DNA of 64,000 bases from Gaeumannomyces sp. JS-464 (taxonomy: Eukaryota; Ascomycota; Sordariomycetes; Magnaporthales; Magnaporthaceae): assembly GCA_002197995.1 (NCBI GenBank), contig NGZR01000002.1, positions 2,232,001 through 2,296,000 on the forward strand, read 5' to 3'. Numbering within the stretch: position 1 is the first letter of the stretch; each line of letters begins with the position of its first letter. The notes below the pieces were generated by a model. It did no database searches, was not told the DNA's origin, and was given only the letters and a program-made list of their open reading frames with translations. Made by a program: the position numbers and the translations under genes. Of the stretch, positions 1 to 12,639 are shown piece after piece.

Positions 1-161
1 GGGGAGGCAGATACGCTCGAGTATTTATCTAGGCCAGAGATCCCTTCTCCGTTGCTGAGCGATGTGGCCAGAATGTTAGCTTGGACTCGTTTTATCAGCG
101 GGAACAATCGGAACCCGTCTCAAGTCTTTTCCCCTTCTCGTTTTATATAGTGCTGGAAGCT

Positions 162-1363
162 ATGGCTTCGGCCCCGAGACGTTTCTCGACCCGGTGTGGC
201 GAGGTAGACGGCGACGCCGTCGAGCCCGTGGCGATAGTCGGCTTTTCCTTGAAGTTTCCACAAGATGCCACAAACCCAGATGCCTTCTGGGACATGTTGG
301 CGGAGCGGAGGTCTGCCATGACCAAGGTCCCCGAGGACAGGTGGAGCGCCGACGGATATTATAGCGCCGATCTGGAGAAGCCCGGCATGGTATGTCTGTC
401 CGTCTTGAACCCCGGGATGCGGAAAGGGAAGGGTACTGAAAGCCGTCGGCTCCCAGAATAATGTCCAGGGCGCACACTTCGTCAAAGAGGACGTCAGTCT
501 TTTCGATGCGCCATTCTTCTCCATAACACCCACCGAGGCAAGATCAATGGATCCGCAGCAGAGATGGCTGCTGGAGTGTTCCTACCGAGCGTTTGAGAAC
601 GGTATGTTTGCTGCCTGTCTGTATCGATTTTGCTGGCTGGGCGGCCAGCAGCAGGTCAAGCGACGGGGTCAGGGGACTGACGGGAAAACAGCCGGCATGA
701 CTTTGGAACAGGTTGCCGGCAGCGATACCACGGTCCACATGGGCTGCTGGTCGGGCGAGTTCAACTCTCTCTTCCACCACGATCATGAGCTGCACACGCC
801 GTATTTCCTCACCGGCACCGGCAACGCCCTGATCGCCAACAGGGTGAGCTGGTTCTTCGACCTGCGCGGCTCCAGCGCCACCATCGACACGGGCTGCTCG
901 AGCAGCATGGTGGCGCTGCACCAGGCGTGCGAGTCGCTCCGAAGCGGCCAATCCTCAATGGTATGTCTGAAGTGGGCGCGGGGCTCCCGGTGGGAGATGG
1001 ACAGGCCAGAGCATTGTGCTGACAGAAAACAGGGCCTCGTCGGGGGCATCAACCTCATCCTGACCCCGTACACCTTCACACACCTGACCGACATGGGCAT
1101 GCTGAACCCGGCGGGCAAGTCGTACGCCTTCGACTCGCGGGCGCACGGCTACGCGCGCGGCGAGGGCATCGGCGTGCGTGGCTCAAGCGGCTGCGCGACG
1201 CCGTGCGCGACGGCGACACCATTCGCGCCGTCGTCCGCAACACAGGCTCCAACCAGGACGGCCGGACCCCGGGCATCTCGCAGCCAAGCGCGGACGCGCA
1301 GGAGAGCCTGATCCGCAGCGTCTACGCGCGCGCGGGCCTGGGCCTGCCGAGACCGGCTACTTT

Positions 1364-1396
<33 letters not shown>

Positions 1397-4300
1397 GCGA
1401 TCGAGGCGCGGGCCATCGGCGCCGTGTTCGGCCCGCTGAGGGAGCCCGGAAGGCCGCTGTATGTCGGGGCTGTCAAGACGAACCTCGGGCATCTCGAAGG
1501 CGCGAGCGGAGTGGCTGGGGTGATCAAGACAATCCTTGTGCTGGAGAAGGGGATCATACCGCCAAATATGTGGTTTGAGGAGACCAATCCTGCTATCAAG
1601 GAGAGCTGGAATCTCAAGGTAAGTCGAGTGAATTGTTTTTCCCCCTCCCGTGTGCAAGGCGCAGGCTCTGATGGCTTTCGCTTCACCCAGTTCCCTACCG
1701 AGCCAACGCCGTGGCAGACTCGCGGCCTGCGCAGGGCGTCCATCAACTCGTTCGGGTACGGCGGGACCAACGTGCACGCGGTGCTCGATGACGCGCGCTC
1801 GTACCTCGAGTCCCGCGGCCTCCGGGGAAACCACAACACCGTCGAGGACTCGTCGCTGCCGCCGCCGCTGTCCCACCCAATGCAGGCGCCGGGCAGCCCG
1901 GCCTGGTCTGCGTCCTGCTCCTCCGGGACGGGGTCCGACGACTTCGTCGTGCTCCAGCGGCCGGGCAGCGCCGACGGCTCCGACATGGCGAGCGTGACGA
2001 GCGAGCACGTCGACGGCGGCGGCTGCCCGTCGGTGGTGGTGGCCGCCGTCCCGCGCCCGCTGCTGTTCGTGTGGTCGACCCACGACGAGGACGGCCTGCG
2101 CCGCGCCGCAAAGGCCTACTCCGAGTATCTCGCGACCAAGGCTTCGCGAGGAGGCGCCGAGTCGGTCCGGTGTGGCGAGGCCGAGTTCCTCGCCCGGCTG
2201 GCGCACACCCTCGCGTTGAGACGCACCAGGCTGCCCTGGAGGTCGTTCGCCGTCGCCGCCAGCCGTGATGAGCTGCTGGCGCGCCTGGGCGATGGCAAAT
2301 CAGCACCCTCCCGCCGGTGCGGGCGGCATCGTCGCCCCTGCTGAGTGTCGGGTTCGTCTTCACGGGCCAGGGGGCCCAGTGGCACGCCATGGGCAGGGAA
2401 CTCCTGGTCTATCCCGTCTATAGACGCGCGCTGGAGGAGGCGGATGAGGCGCTGCAGACGCTTGGGTGCTGGTGGTCATTGATTGGTAGGTTCTTTGAGC
2501 TTTCCCGCCTTTCTTAGTGTTACTCACTTGTCAGCTTTTGTCTGTACTTGCCTCGCTAACCCAATGTATCCGCGCTCTAGACGAGCTCACAAAGAACGCC
2601 GACTCTTCCAACGTCGACAACCCGGCCTACAGCCAGCCGCTATGTGCGGCGGTCCAGATCGCGCTGGCGCGGCTCCTGGCAAGCTGGGGCGTGCGCCCGG
2701 CCGCTGTGGCAGGCCACTCGTCGGGCGAGATTGCGGCAGCTCACTGCGCGGGCGCGCTGAGCCTGCATGCCGCGATGAAGGTGGCCTATTTCCGCGGCGC
2801 GCTATCTGCCGATCTCCTGGTGCGGCAGTACACGACCGGCGCCTTGGGCGGCCGGGGCGGCCGCGGCATGATGGCCGCGGCGGTGTCCGAATCCACCGCC
2901 AAGTCGTACCTGCAGAGAGGCGGGTTCGCCAACGTGGCGGTCGGCTGCGTCAACAGCCCACAGAACATTACGTTCACGGGCGACAAGGGCCAGCTGGTCA
3001 GGCTCGAGGAAATGCTCAAGGCGGACGGCGTGTTCTGCCAGCTGCTCAATGTCGGCAGCGCGTACCACTCCAAGTACATGGAGGAGGTTGCCTCCCGCTA
3101 CCAGAAATGCATGGGCTCGCTGGACAAGGATGCTGCCGCCGATGCGGCTGCAAGCCCAGTCATGTTCTCCTCCACCACCGGAAGGCGAGCTGTGGTGGAC
3201 GAGGTGGGCAGGGCTGAGTACTGGGTCAAGAATCTCGTCTCGCCTGTCCTGTTTTCTGGTGCGCTCTCCGAGATGCTCACTGGGGAAAACCTCGATAGTA
3301 GCAACAGCGAGACGAGCGGAGTCAACTACATCCTCGAGCTGGGACCGCACGGGGCTTTGCGCCGATACGTCAAGGAGATCAGCGACGCTCTCCCGCAAGG
3401 CAATGGCGGGATGTCGATCAAGTACGACTCGGCACTGACACGCAACGCCTCAGCAGCTGAGACCGTCCTTGGCGCTGCAGGGCGGCTCTTCTGCGCAGGC
3501 CTGTCATCCCTCGACCTTGCCGCCGTAATGGCACGTGGGACTGAAGATGCCCGTCTTGACGAGGAGGAGAGAAGAGCGGACCTGAGGCGCGAGAAAATGC
3601 TCGTCGACCTTCCAGAGTACCCCTTCAACCATTCACAAGGATACTGGGCCGAAAGTCGGATCAGCCGCAACATGCGGCAGCGGCGGCAGCCCCGAAACGA
3701 CTTCCTCGGTTCCCAGGTCGCCGACTGGAACCCGGCCGACGCCCGCTGGCGCATGTACCTCAAGCTGGCAGAGCATGGCTGGGTCAGGGACCACGAGATC
3801 ACGGGCCAGGTCATCTACCCCGCTGCCGGCATGCTGGTGATGGCTATTGAGGCGGCGCGCCAACTCGCCAACCCAGACCGGCCGGTGGCTGGGTACCGGC
3901 TCAAGGAGGTCGTCTTCGACAAAGCGCTGATCCTGCCCGCGGCGGCGGCCGAAGGTGTCGAGATGCAGGTGCGCGTGCGGGCTGGCAAATTCAGCAACTT
4001 CACGGGCGGCGCCTCCGGCTGGTCCGACTTTGAGCTGGCGTCGCACGGCGACGGTGGATGGGTCGAGCACTGCCGTGGAAGCATCCGTGTCGAGTACAGC
4101 GAGGCAACAGCATCGGCCAAGGCGGCCGCGTCGGGCAGTTGGGTAGCAGCAGCGCCGCCCGCGAGAAACATGCAAGGGAGCAGAGGGTGCTGGTCGAGGC
4201 GGCGGCGCTCGACCGTAGGTGCACGTTGCCGCTCGACTCGGGGTCGCTGTACGGCATGATCGAGATGGTCGGCATCGTTTTTGGGCCGTCGTTCCGCACG

Positions 4301-7300
4301 ATGCGCGACGTCCGACAGAGCAGCAGTAACAGCAGCAGGAGGAGCGTCAAAGATCCAGCCTGCAATACGCACTCGAGCGACGCCGTCGCCCACATCCGCG
4401 TGATGGAGCAGCGGCCGGGTGCCCGGCCAAACGGCCACCAGGTCATCCACCCGGCCACCCTGGACGGTATCCTGCAGACTATCTTCCCGTCTCTCGCTGC
4501 TGGCGACAGACACACGACCATGCGGACGCTTGTCCCGTCGTTCTTGGAAGAGATGTGGATCGCATCAGACATATGCCGCGACGATCCCGCATCTCTCAAG
4601 GCACACACCACGGCGCGCAGGCGGGGCCTTCGAGAAGCCGAGTGCACTGTGGCGGTTACAAACACAGGTGGCGACGCGCTTGTGGCCGAGCTAAGCGGAT
4701 TCAGAGTCACGGCCCTGAGTAATGGTGGCAGTGGTGCCGCTTCGGCCGCGAAGGGACGCGACGGAAGTTGGAGGCGTCTTTGCTACAACCTAGCCTGGGC
4801 GCCAGACGTTGATCTCCTGGACCTCAAGCAGGCGCCCGGCTGGTTCTTCGAGCCGTTGCCGACCACCGAGACGGCCAACAAGATCGAGGGCGCCGGCGGG
4901 GAAGCCCCAAGCTTGCATGAAGATCTCGAGTTTCTGAGCTTCTATTACATTTCAAAGGCAATGGATCATCTCGATGCAGGCGGAGTCGCGCCTCCAGCCG
5001 GCAGCCACCTGCACAAGTACGTGGACTGGATGCGGATGCGAAAGCGATATGTCGTCAGGCTCGCTGCTGGTGACAGTCCCATCGCTGGGGAGCCCATCAT
5101 CGCAAACGCGAAACCGGCATGGCTGGGACAGGTACAGGACGAGGACCATGTTGTTTTGGCAATGGAGAGGGTCCGCGAGACACCCGAGGCCACCATCTTG
5201 TTCCGGCTCGGTCCTGAGTTGCCAGCAATCCTCGCGGGGCAGGTCGACCCCTTGGAGCTGATGTTCCGCGACAACGTGATGCAGCGACTTTACCAGGACG
5301 GATTCGGCAGCAAGGAGACCTACGCCTCTTGCGAGCGATTAGTCGACGCGCTGGCGCACAAGAAGCCCGGGATGAGAATCCTGGAAATCGGGGCCGGGAC
5401 CGGAGGCACGACGGTGCCCTTGATCAAGACGCTATCGCGGCATGGCCAGGGGTCTGGAGCTGGGGAGGATGGGACCCCGAGATTCGAGCACTACACGTTC
5501 ACCGATATCTCGCCAAGCTTCTTTGAGAAGGCCCAGGAATTGTTCAAGGAACACTCGTCGAGGATGAGCTTCAGAGTCCTAGACATTGAGACCGACCCGG
5601 CCAAGCAGGGGTTCGAGGAAGAGGGATACGACCTTGTCGTTGCGGCCAACGTAAGTCGGGCTCAAATCGATGTCCGGTATCCCTTATCCGACTTTCGCTA
5701 ACTTCAGCGTGCAACTAGGTCCTGCACGCCACGAAACAGATGGCAGCCACGCTGGCGAACACCAGACGTCTGTTGAAGCCGTGAGTGCTCCCCGGTACCA
5801 GGTAGAGGCGGAATATCCGTCAAGGCTAACGACCGATGACAGTGGCGGCAAGCTTCTCCTCTTTGAGCTGACGAATCTCGACATGCTCGGCGCCGGTTTT
5901 GCGATGGGTTTACTGCCAGGCTGGTGGCTAGGTAGGTCTAGGGGCGGCCTCGGGTTACTTATTGCCACGATCGTGGAAGCAGAGTTCTGACGCCCAACTT
6001 GTGTAAACAGGAACGGAGCCGAACCGCAGATGGAGCCCGCTCATGTCTAAGGCTGACTGGGATGGCATACTGCGCAGCTCGGCATTTACTGGAAACGAGC
6101 TGCCGGTTGAGGAGGGGAACGGCGATCAAGCGCAGACTATATCTGTCATCATGTCCACCGCCACAGATCATTCGGGGGCGCGGAAAGGGACGCTGACATC
6201 GACGCCTATCAGCTCCACCCGCATAGTCATTGTGGTGTCCGAGGATTCGAATCTGCAACGAGCAGTGGCATCCGAGCTTGCGCGATGTCTAGGGGCAGAT
6301 CCAGCCAGGCCGACAAGGTCAGACCCCGTGAGGATCTATCCGATCGCGGAGGCGTCCCGCGCGGCAGTATGGGGCGCCCTCTGCATCTTCCTCCCTGAAG
6401 TTTGAGCGTCCTTTCCTCGACACGGTCGACGAGGCTGGATTCGCATGTCTCAAACAGCTCATTGGCGCCAGGAGGCTGCTATGGGTGACGAGATCCCCAT
6501 TCGCCAAGAGTTGGCAGCCTGAGTTCGATCTGGTGCACGGGTTCGCGAGGACCATTCGTGAAGAGAAGGGGGAGGAGTTCGAGCTCGTAACGGTGGCGCT
6601 CGAGGATGTGACGGTGGATCCGACGTCCGTGGCAGCCAAGCTCAGTCGCGTCATGGAATCCACCGGCCTCCTGACTTCCGGTCCGAGCGGCGATGAGAGG
6701 ACGGAGAAGGAGTTTGTCGAGCGGGACGGGGTACTCTGCATCGGCCGTCTCGTCGAGGCCAACTACCTCAACGACGAGATTGCGACAAGTCTGGTGCCCG
6801 CGGCGCAGCGCACTCACGACATGCAGCCACTCGACCGCAACAGGCATGTCAAACTGACCATCGGGTCGCTGGGGCTGCTCGACACGCTGCGTTTTGTGGA
6901 CGCCGACGATAGCGCTAGCAGCGCCGGCAGCCCGCACCTGCCCGTCGAAGAAGGATATGAGGTTGAGATCGAGGTCCGGGCGTGTGGCCTAAACTTCTTC
7001 GACGTCATGGCCGCCATGGGCCAGATCCCAGAGGACCTAGGGATCGAGTGCTCGGGTGTGGTGTCGCGGGTTGGGGCCCGGGTCTCACGACTTAAAGTGG
7101 GTGACCGCGTGCTGGCGGCACAAATGTCGTCACTTCGGACTCTCGTCCGCGCGCCCGAGGGCTTAGTCCACCCCATCCCGGAGCACATGTCGTTTGAGGA
7201 GGCGGCAACGCTGCCCATCATCTACTGGACAGCCTACTATTCGCTGTTCGAGGTGGCAAGGCTCAAGGAGGGCGAGACGGTGCTGATCCACTCTGCCTCG

Positions 7301-9316
7301 GGCGGGCTCGGGCAAGCAGCCATCAACATAGCACGGCTGCGCAGAGCGCGCGTGCTGGCGACGGTTGGCACGGCCGAGAAGGCGGCGTTCCTGGTACGCG
7401 AGTTCGGGCTGCCCGAGGAGGACATCTTCTCGAGCCGCGACGTGGACTCATTCGTGCTCGGCGTCGAGCGCGCCACGGGCGGCCGCGGCGTCGACGTGGC
7501 GCTCAACTCGCTGTCTGGTGAGGCCCTCCGGGCGACATGGGAGCGCTGCATGGCGCCTTTGGGGCGATTCATCGAGGTGGGCAAGCACGATCTGGCGACG
7601 TTTGCGAGTCTCCCTATGCACCCTGTGGCCAGGGGAGTCAGCTTCTCCAGCGGTGACGGGCTGTACGCCTCGCGAAGCAACCCGGCCCTCCTTTCCCGCA
7701 TCCTGGGCGAGGTGGCTGCTCTCGCCCACTCCAAGGCCATCGAGCCACCCAAGCCGCTGCATGTGTACGGGTTCGGGCAGGTTGAAGAGGCATTCAGATT
7801 GATGCAGGGAGGCAAGCATATAGGCAAGATTGTGCTGAGACCGGAGCCTGGCCAAAAGATACCGGTAAGTAAGGGTGCCAGCTCTCAGGAATTCGTCGGG
7901 GCAAACTGACAGGATCTCGACCTCGCCTCAGATCGCGCCCGACACTAGGCCGCGATACCACCTAAAAGCCGACGCGACATACGTCATCGCCGGCGGGCTC
8001 GGCGGACTAGGTCAGAGCGTCGCGCGCTGGATGGTCCGCCGCGGGGCGAAGCACCTGCTGCTCTTGTCGCGGTCGGGCGCGGACAAGAACAATACCCTGG
8101 TCGCCGACCTGATTTCGATGGGAGCCGCAGTTGTGCTGACGCCGAGGTGCGACGTGAGCAATGAGCAGGAGCTTGCGTCTACTCTGGACGCATGCAAGCT
8201 AATGATGCCGCCCATTGCCGGCTGCTTCAACTCGCAAATGATCTTGAGGGTTAGTGTGGTGTTTGGTCGACGTCCCCGATCCAGAGCGTGCAAGCACGGT
8301 GGCAGATGTGCCAATGCCGGACCCATATTTCCCATCGAGCCCCACAAGCCTATTGGTCCACCAATCAGATGGCCTCCTGCTAACAAGCTGCCCCTGAACA
8401 GGACTCCAACTTCACGTCCATGTGCCTCGACGACTTCCGCGCCGCCCTGGCTCCCAAGGTCAATGGCACCTGGAACCTGCACAAGCTGCTTCCAGATGGC
8501 CTCGACTTCTTCGTCATGCTGTCCTCTTTGACCGGTGTGATGGGGAGCCACGGCCAGAGCAACTACGCCGCTGGGAACTCGTACCAGGACGCCCTGGCCC
8601 GCTACCGCGTTGCGCGCGGCCAGAGGGCCGTCTCCTTGGACCTGGGTATGCTTCTTTCCGTCGGTTTTGTCGCCCAGCAGGGGCAGGATGGCAATGCCGT
8701 CCTCATCCAGCGCCTGCGTGATCGCGGCTACATGCCAATCCGCGAGGCCGAGTTCCTCGCATTGGTCGACATGCATTGCGACCCAGCGATGGCCCTGCCA
8801 CCCACATCCGTCACCAGCCCCCTAGACATGCTCCGCTCGCAGGTCATAACCGGCATCGAGACGCCCGCATCCCTGCGCCGCCGCGGCATGGAGCTTCCAT
8901 TCGCAGCGCGCACGTCGGCCCTCTTCGCCACCCTGGAGCACATGGGCGTGGGCCGGCACGACGATGAGAGCGGCGTAGATAGCTCCCCTGGTGGCAGCGG
9001 CTCCGCAGATGGGGTGGGCGTCCTCAAGGCTCGCCTTGGCGCTGCGGCATCTGTGGCCGAGGCCGGGGTCGTCGTGGCCGAGGCCCTGGCCGCCAAGCTA
9101 GCGAGGATGCTGTCAGTGCCGCGTGCGGATGTTGATTCATCCCGGCCCTTGCACGCATATGGCGTCGATTCGCTCGTCGCCGTCGAGCTGCGCAACTGGC
9201 TGGCTCGCGAGGCCCGGGCCGACGTCGCCGTGCTCGAGCTCATGGGCGGCTCCAGTATTTCCAAGCTGGGCGCTGCAATTGCGGCCAAGGCACAGGTGGT
9301 CCCTGGGATTATCTAG
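162..9316 (+). CDS. Highly reducing type I polyketide synthase (KS-AT-DH-CMeT-ER-KR-ACP)
   Basis: Iterative fungal PKS that would build a reduced, C-methylated polyketide. Seen: KS with Cys193 in DTGCSSS, EAHGTGT and [11 protein letters not shown] with FTGQGAQ and GHSSGE (Ser about 722); DH with HGWVRDHEI (His about 1080) and HPATLDG; methyltransferase [11 protein letters not shown] (about 1610); ER with [13 protein letters not shown] with GGLGGLG and [11 protein letters not shown]-terminal ACP with GVDSL (Ser about 2730). There is no release domain. Introns read at 390-456, 602-691, 961-1032, 1619-1690, 2486-2580, 5651-5718, 5781-5842, 5932-6010, 7865-7931 and 8250-8401. The frame needs one missing base near 1177, 1343, 2296 and 4143 and one extra T near 6402; corrected exons sum to 8334 nt (2777 aa), which closes exactly. 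The start at 162 precedes EPVAIVGF. The KS motif has Gly where DTACSSS is usual. Broken as given, but every domain motif is conserved, so sequence error is as likely as pseudogenisation. Confidence 0.93.
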
Positions 9317-9463
9317 CCAGACGGACTGCGACAACAAATGATGGAAAAAAAAAAAATGGAAAAAAAGCTCACCAGGCCGCCTCTGATGGGGGACCTGGCC
9401 ACGAAACCGACTTGCTGCCGTGTTTACTTTTTGCGGTGACTCGGAATTCTCGTCATTTCCACA

Positions 9464-9542
9464 GGGGACAGACCCGGACTCGAACTGCGGACCTAGGCGT
9501 GTGGTGCCGAGCGGCATCCAACTGCGCCATCATTGGTGCCCC
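9464..9542 (-). other. tRNA-like sequence with Pol III A and B boxes
   Basis: Read on the minus strand there is an A-box match (TGGCGCAGTTGG, 9518-9529) and a B-box match (GTTCGAGTCC, 9476-9485) at tRNA-like spacing, bounded by GGGG and CCCC ends. The cloverleaf does not fold well: the T stem has two mismatches and the acceptor pairs only over its first four bases. It is probably a decayed tRNA or the head of a SINE, not a working tRNA gene. No oligo-T terminator follows directly. Confidence 0.4.
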
Positions 9543-9804
9543 AGTGAGTTGTTGGAAGATGGCAAGAGCTCGATGATAAGGGCTTGCTTGAGGGCCCTGG
9601 GCTCGCACGCGCCAGCGCGACACTCTGCCCGCTTCCCTCGGGTGCTCTGATATGTGGACGCTTTCCTCTCTGCGCACGCCACGCGTTCTCTAGCCTTTCT
9701 TTTCTGCTTTCCCTTCCCCGCCATGTTGCACTTTGATACCAGATTTCCTTGTATGGAGTAACGGAGTTGGATCCCTTTTTTCTAAAGACAGTCGCAAGCT
9801 AGTG

Positions 9805-10293
9805 TCATCTGTACATACGAGATATACTAGAATGCCAGGCTCGCAGCCTTTTTTTCGTTCCATAATACAGTAACTCCAACCTGCGCACAGCGTTCCTCCA
9901 CGCTCCGATATTTCGCGCCCTTCTCTGCGCCCCGCCAGCTCCAGCCCGGTGCCTCAGGCCACTGATAACCTTGTCGAGAGCAACGATGGCCTCGCCGGAA
10001 CCTACTCTGGGCGTTAAAGCATCTCCATCAAGTCCAGCGTCCTCCAACCTTCCCCTCCAGACGTCCATCTGCTGACCTTTCTCGCCTGGCCCATAGCCGG
10101 AAAACAACAAGAGTGACAACCTAGGGCGCCAAAACACTGCCTGCCAGGCTTGCGAGCAGCCTCCACCGACGACGGAAATACTTTCACGATCTCCTTGCCT
10201 CGCTACCGCCATCGCTGCCTCGCCTGCCGATGACGAACCTGTAGCTGTCTGGACATCGCCATTTGGCCGAGACGAGCACATGGATCCCACCAC
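9805..10293 (-). CDS. Unrecognised 162-codon ORF
   Basis: An open frame without introns, ending in a basic stretch with LELLYYGTKKRLR. Its central part (residues about 75-140) has a plausible amphipathic composition, unlike most shadow frames, but I recognise no family. It could be the remnant of a larger gene or chance coding between two convergent genes. Confidence 0.15.
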   Translation of the reverse strand: MVGSMCSSRPNGDVQTATGSSSAGEAAMAVARQGDRESISVVGGGCSQAWQAVFWRPRLSLLLFSGYGPGEKGQQMDVWRGRLEDAGLDGDALTPRVGSGEAIVALDKVISGLRHRAGAGGAQRRARNIGAWRNAVRRLELLYYGTKKRLRAWHSSISRMYR

Positions 10294-10861
10294 AGTAGCC
10301 AGAGGAGTTGCATTCCGGCAAGCACGAGGCTGGTCGGCTGGTTTGAGCCACTACACACGAGGCGGAGGGTATTTACGGCCTCAGGGTCACGCTTCCACAC
10401 CCACAATACTCGCGCTCGTGGTGGAATGGGGGTTCCTGCTCAATTCCGGCAGTCTCGCAGATGATCAGGTATCTGGTTGGCTTCTGGAGTCTATGCCGGC
10501 GTCATGGCTGGGTCAACGCTGTGCTGTTTCTGAGAAATAACATACTTCCAAAGCGAGCGCATGTCCATCTGGTACGAACTAGCACAGCCCTTGGCTGCGC
10601 CCAACGCTCCGGGTGGAGTGTTCAACGAACGATTTACTAGAAGCTCGGGACGTTTCAGAAGGAGCAGCCTTGATAGGTTTTGGGTCCGAGCAGCGTCTCT
10701 ATTAAGCTGCGAAGATACCTTGCGAATCCTGGCTGATCTATATCTACCTCTACATCTGGATCCAAAGACAGTACGTCCATGAATCTAAAGGCATTCCCGT
10801 CCGTATCGCGATCATCCCTCCGAGTCACCAGACCCCCGAACCTCCTGCACTAGCTCCACGC

Positions 10862-12639
10862 TCACAGCGTATACAGGACCGCATCTTCCTTCTCCTCCTT
10901 CAGTCTCTCGTTCGCCCCTCTCAGCAGCACCTTGAGCCCCAGGCAAGTGGCGACAACAAGTGCCGAGAAGACCAGCATAAGCAAGTTGGCCATCAGAAAG
11001 CGCGGCCCGTCCGACGACGGGAAGAAGTAGGGGCTCCAGATGTTGCCCAGCTGGCTGAGCGGGCTGACAATGGCGATGGCGCAGGCGCGCTCCTCGGGCG
11101 TCTCTCCCAGCGTCGACGACGCCCAAGCGAACACGATGCCCACGGTCGTAAAGGTGCCGCACACATACAGGAACGCGGCCGCGTAGCGGGCCGGGCCGTT
11201 GACCGTTGCCGCCGTGATGGCGAAGCCGACGCAGGCGGTGGCCTGCGGGATCGAGATGTGCCAGCCGCGCTCGTTGCGGCGGTCGCTGGATACGGCCAGG
11301 AGGAGCGACACTATGGCCGCGACGAGATATGGAGGCGCCGTCAGTATCAGGGTCAGGGTGTTGCTACCCAGCTTGAAGCCCCGGACGATGGTCGGGAAGA
11401 AGTTGATGAAGCCATAGGCGCTATGCCCGGCCAGTGTCATGAAGACCTGTAAAGGTAGAGCTTCATTAGTAATTGACGTCTTCTTGTATCCGCGCACCTT
11501 CCCCTTTCGACCCCGATCCAGCTCGGAGCAGACCCCAGGAGCGACAACACTTACGAATATCCAAGTGCGGACGTCCTTCACAGCGATCACCAGCCCCTTC
11601 AACACTCCTGCCTCTCTCTCCGGCAAAGACACACGATCCCTCTTCATCCTTTCTATCGCCACCGCTTCCTCCTCATCCGTCAGCAGCCAGGCCATGACGC
11701 CCCAGCGCTTCTGGCCCGGGAAGTCAGGCAACAGGACAAGCGACAGAAGAGCCACGAAAAGGCTTGCGGCACCCTCGATGACAAACAACCACTGCCAGCC
11801 GGCCAGGCCCCTCGCGCCCTCTAGGCTGGCAAAAACCCCCGCCGCGATCAAGCCCGAGAAGGCCGTGGCGAGGGCAGTCCCGTCAGCATCACGGCCTGGC
11901 GCGCCGCCAGCTCGCGGCGTGGGTACCAGCAGCTGAGAAGGTAAATGGCGCCTGGAGCAAAAGGGGCCTCGACAAAGCCGAGGAAAAAACGGATTGCGAC
12001 CAGGTGGCCAAAGCTGTCGGCGGCTGCGGTAGCCGCCGACACACACGACCAGAGGGCGACCCAGGCTGGTATGTAGAGGGACGGTCTAGTGCGTGCGAGC
12101 ATCATGTTGCTGTGTTACGGTATCGTCAGCTTAGAAATTCTTACAAGGCGAACGGGGAGCAACGGGCAGCCTGGGGTGGTGCGAGGGGTAGGAAACGGGT
12201 GTACTCACGATGGTAGCTGCATCAGCATGTAGCCAACGTTGAGGATCGACACGGCCACATTGAACTGGCTGCCGACCAGCCCGAGGTCGCGTTCGAAGGT
12301 GCTCAGCCTCGCCTGTCTATCGTAGCCAGCCGACAGATACGGGTTAGTCCGCTGCCCCTGACTTGCTCGGCAGGGGCCACGATGAGCTGCTTCGGATCGG
12401 CCAGCTTACGCGATATTGTTTCGGTCGAGATAGTTGCAGACATATAGCAGCCACAGTGGCGGGAGGAGCAGCATGTCTAGCTTCCTGACGAGCCGCCGCT
12501 CCACCTCGCACCGACGCTCGTCGCCCACGTCGCCACGCGGGGTTGACGGCTCGAGCTCGTCGTCGCTCAGCTCCCCGGTGGCCCCTAGATCCTCGCGCCG
12601 CCGACCTTCTCGCCCGACTGGAGTCTTGCGCTCTTCCAT
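10862..12639 (-). CDS. MFS transporter, anion:cation symporter (Dal5/Tna1-like) family
   Basis: Plasma-membrane permease of the fungal ACS family, whose members import small organic anions such as allantoate or nicotinate; the substrate here is unknown. Seen: the first helix ending in NYLDRNNIAQARL, then LNVGYMLMQLPS, RFFLGFVEAPFAPGA and LLSCWYPRRELA, a central acidic loop (LLTDEEEAVAIERM) and a second half with GHSAYGFINFFPTI. The N-terminus is hydrophilic and acidic. Introns: 11447-11554, 12110-12208, 12317-12409. One base is missing near 11880 (LTG to TALATAFSG); corrected exons give 492 aa exactly. The Met at 12639 was chosen because it directly precedes the acidic tail; an in-frame Met at 12936 is possible. 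It converges on the PKS, so it may belong to the same metabolite cluster, but ACS members are usually importers of nutrients. Confidence 0.88.

Larger units (their letters stand above)
9317..10861. other. Intergenic region between the PKS and the transporter
   Basis: No well-supported gene. It starts with an A-rich stretch just after the PKS stop (9346-9367), holds a tRNA-like sequence (9464-9542), and has one unrecognised ORF on the minus strand (9805-10293). The two flanking genes converge, so this span mainly holds 3' untranslated regions. Confidence 0.6.

Noticed and set aside
1170..1350. Treating the frame breaks as introns
   Set aside because: There are no GT...AG pairs at the breaks, protein similarity is continuous, and one restored base closes each model to a multiple of three.
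1322..2390. Long minus-strand frames opposite the PKS (up to 294 codons)
   Set aside because: They are the antisense of GC-rich codons in a conserved KS-AT region, full of Arg/Ala/Pro, with no domain.
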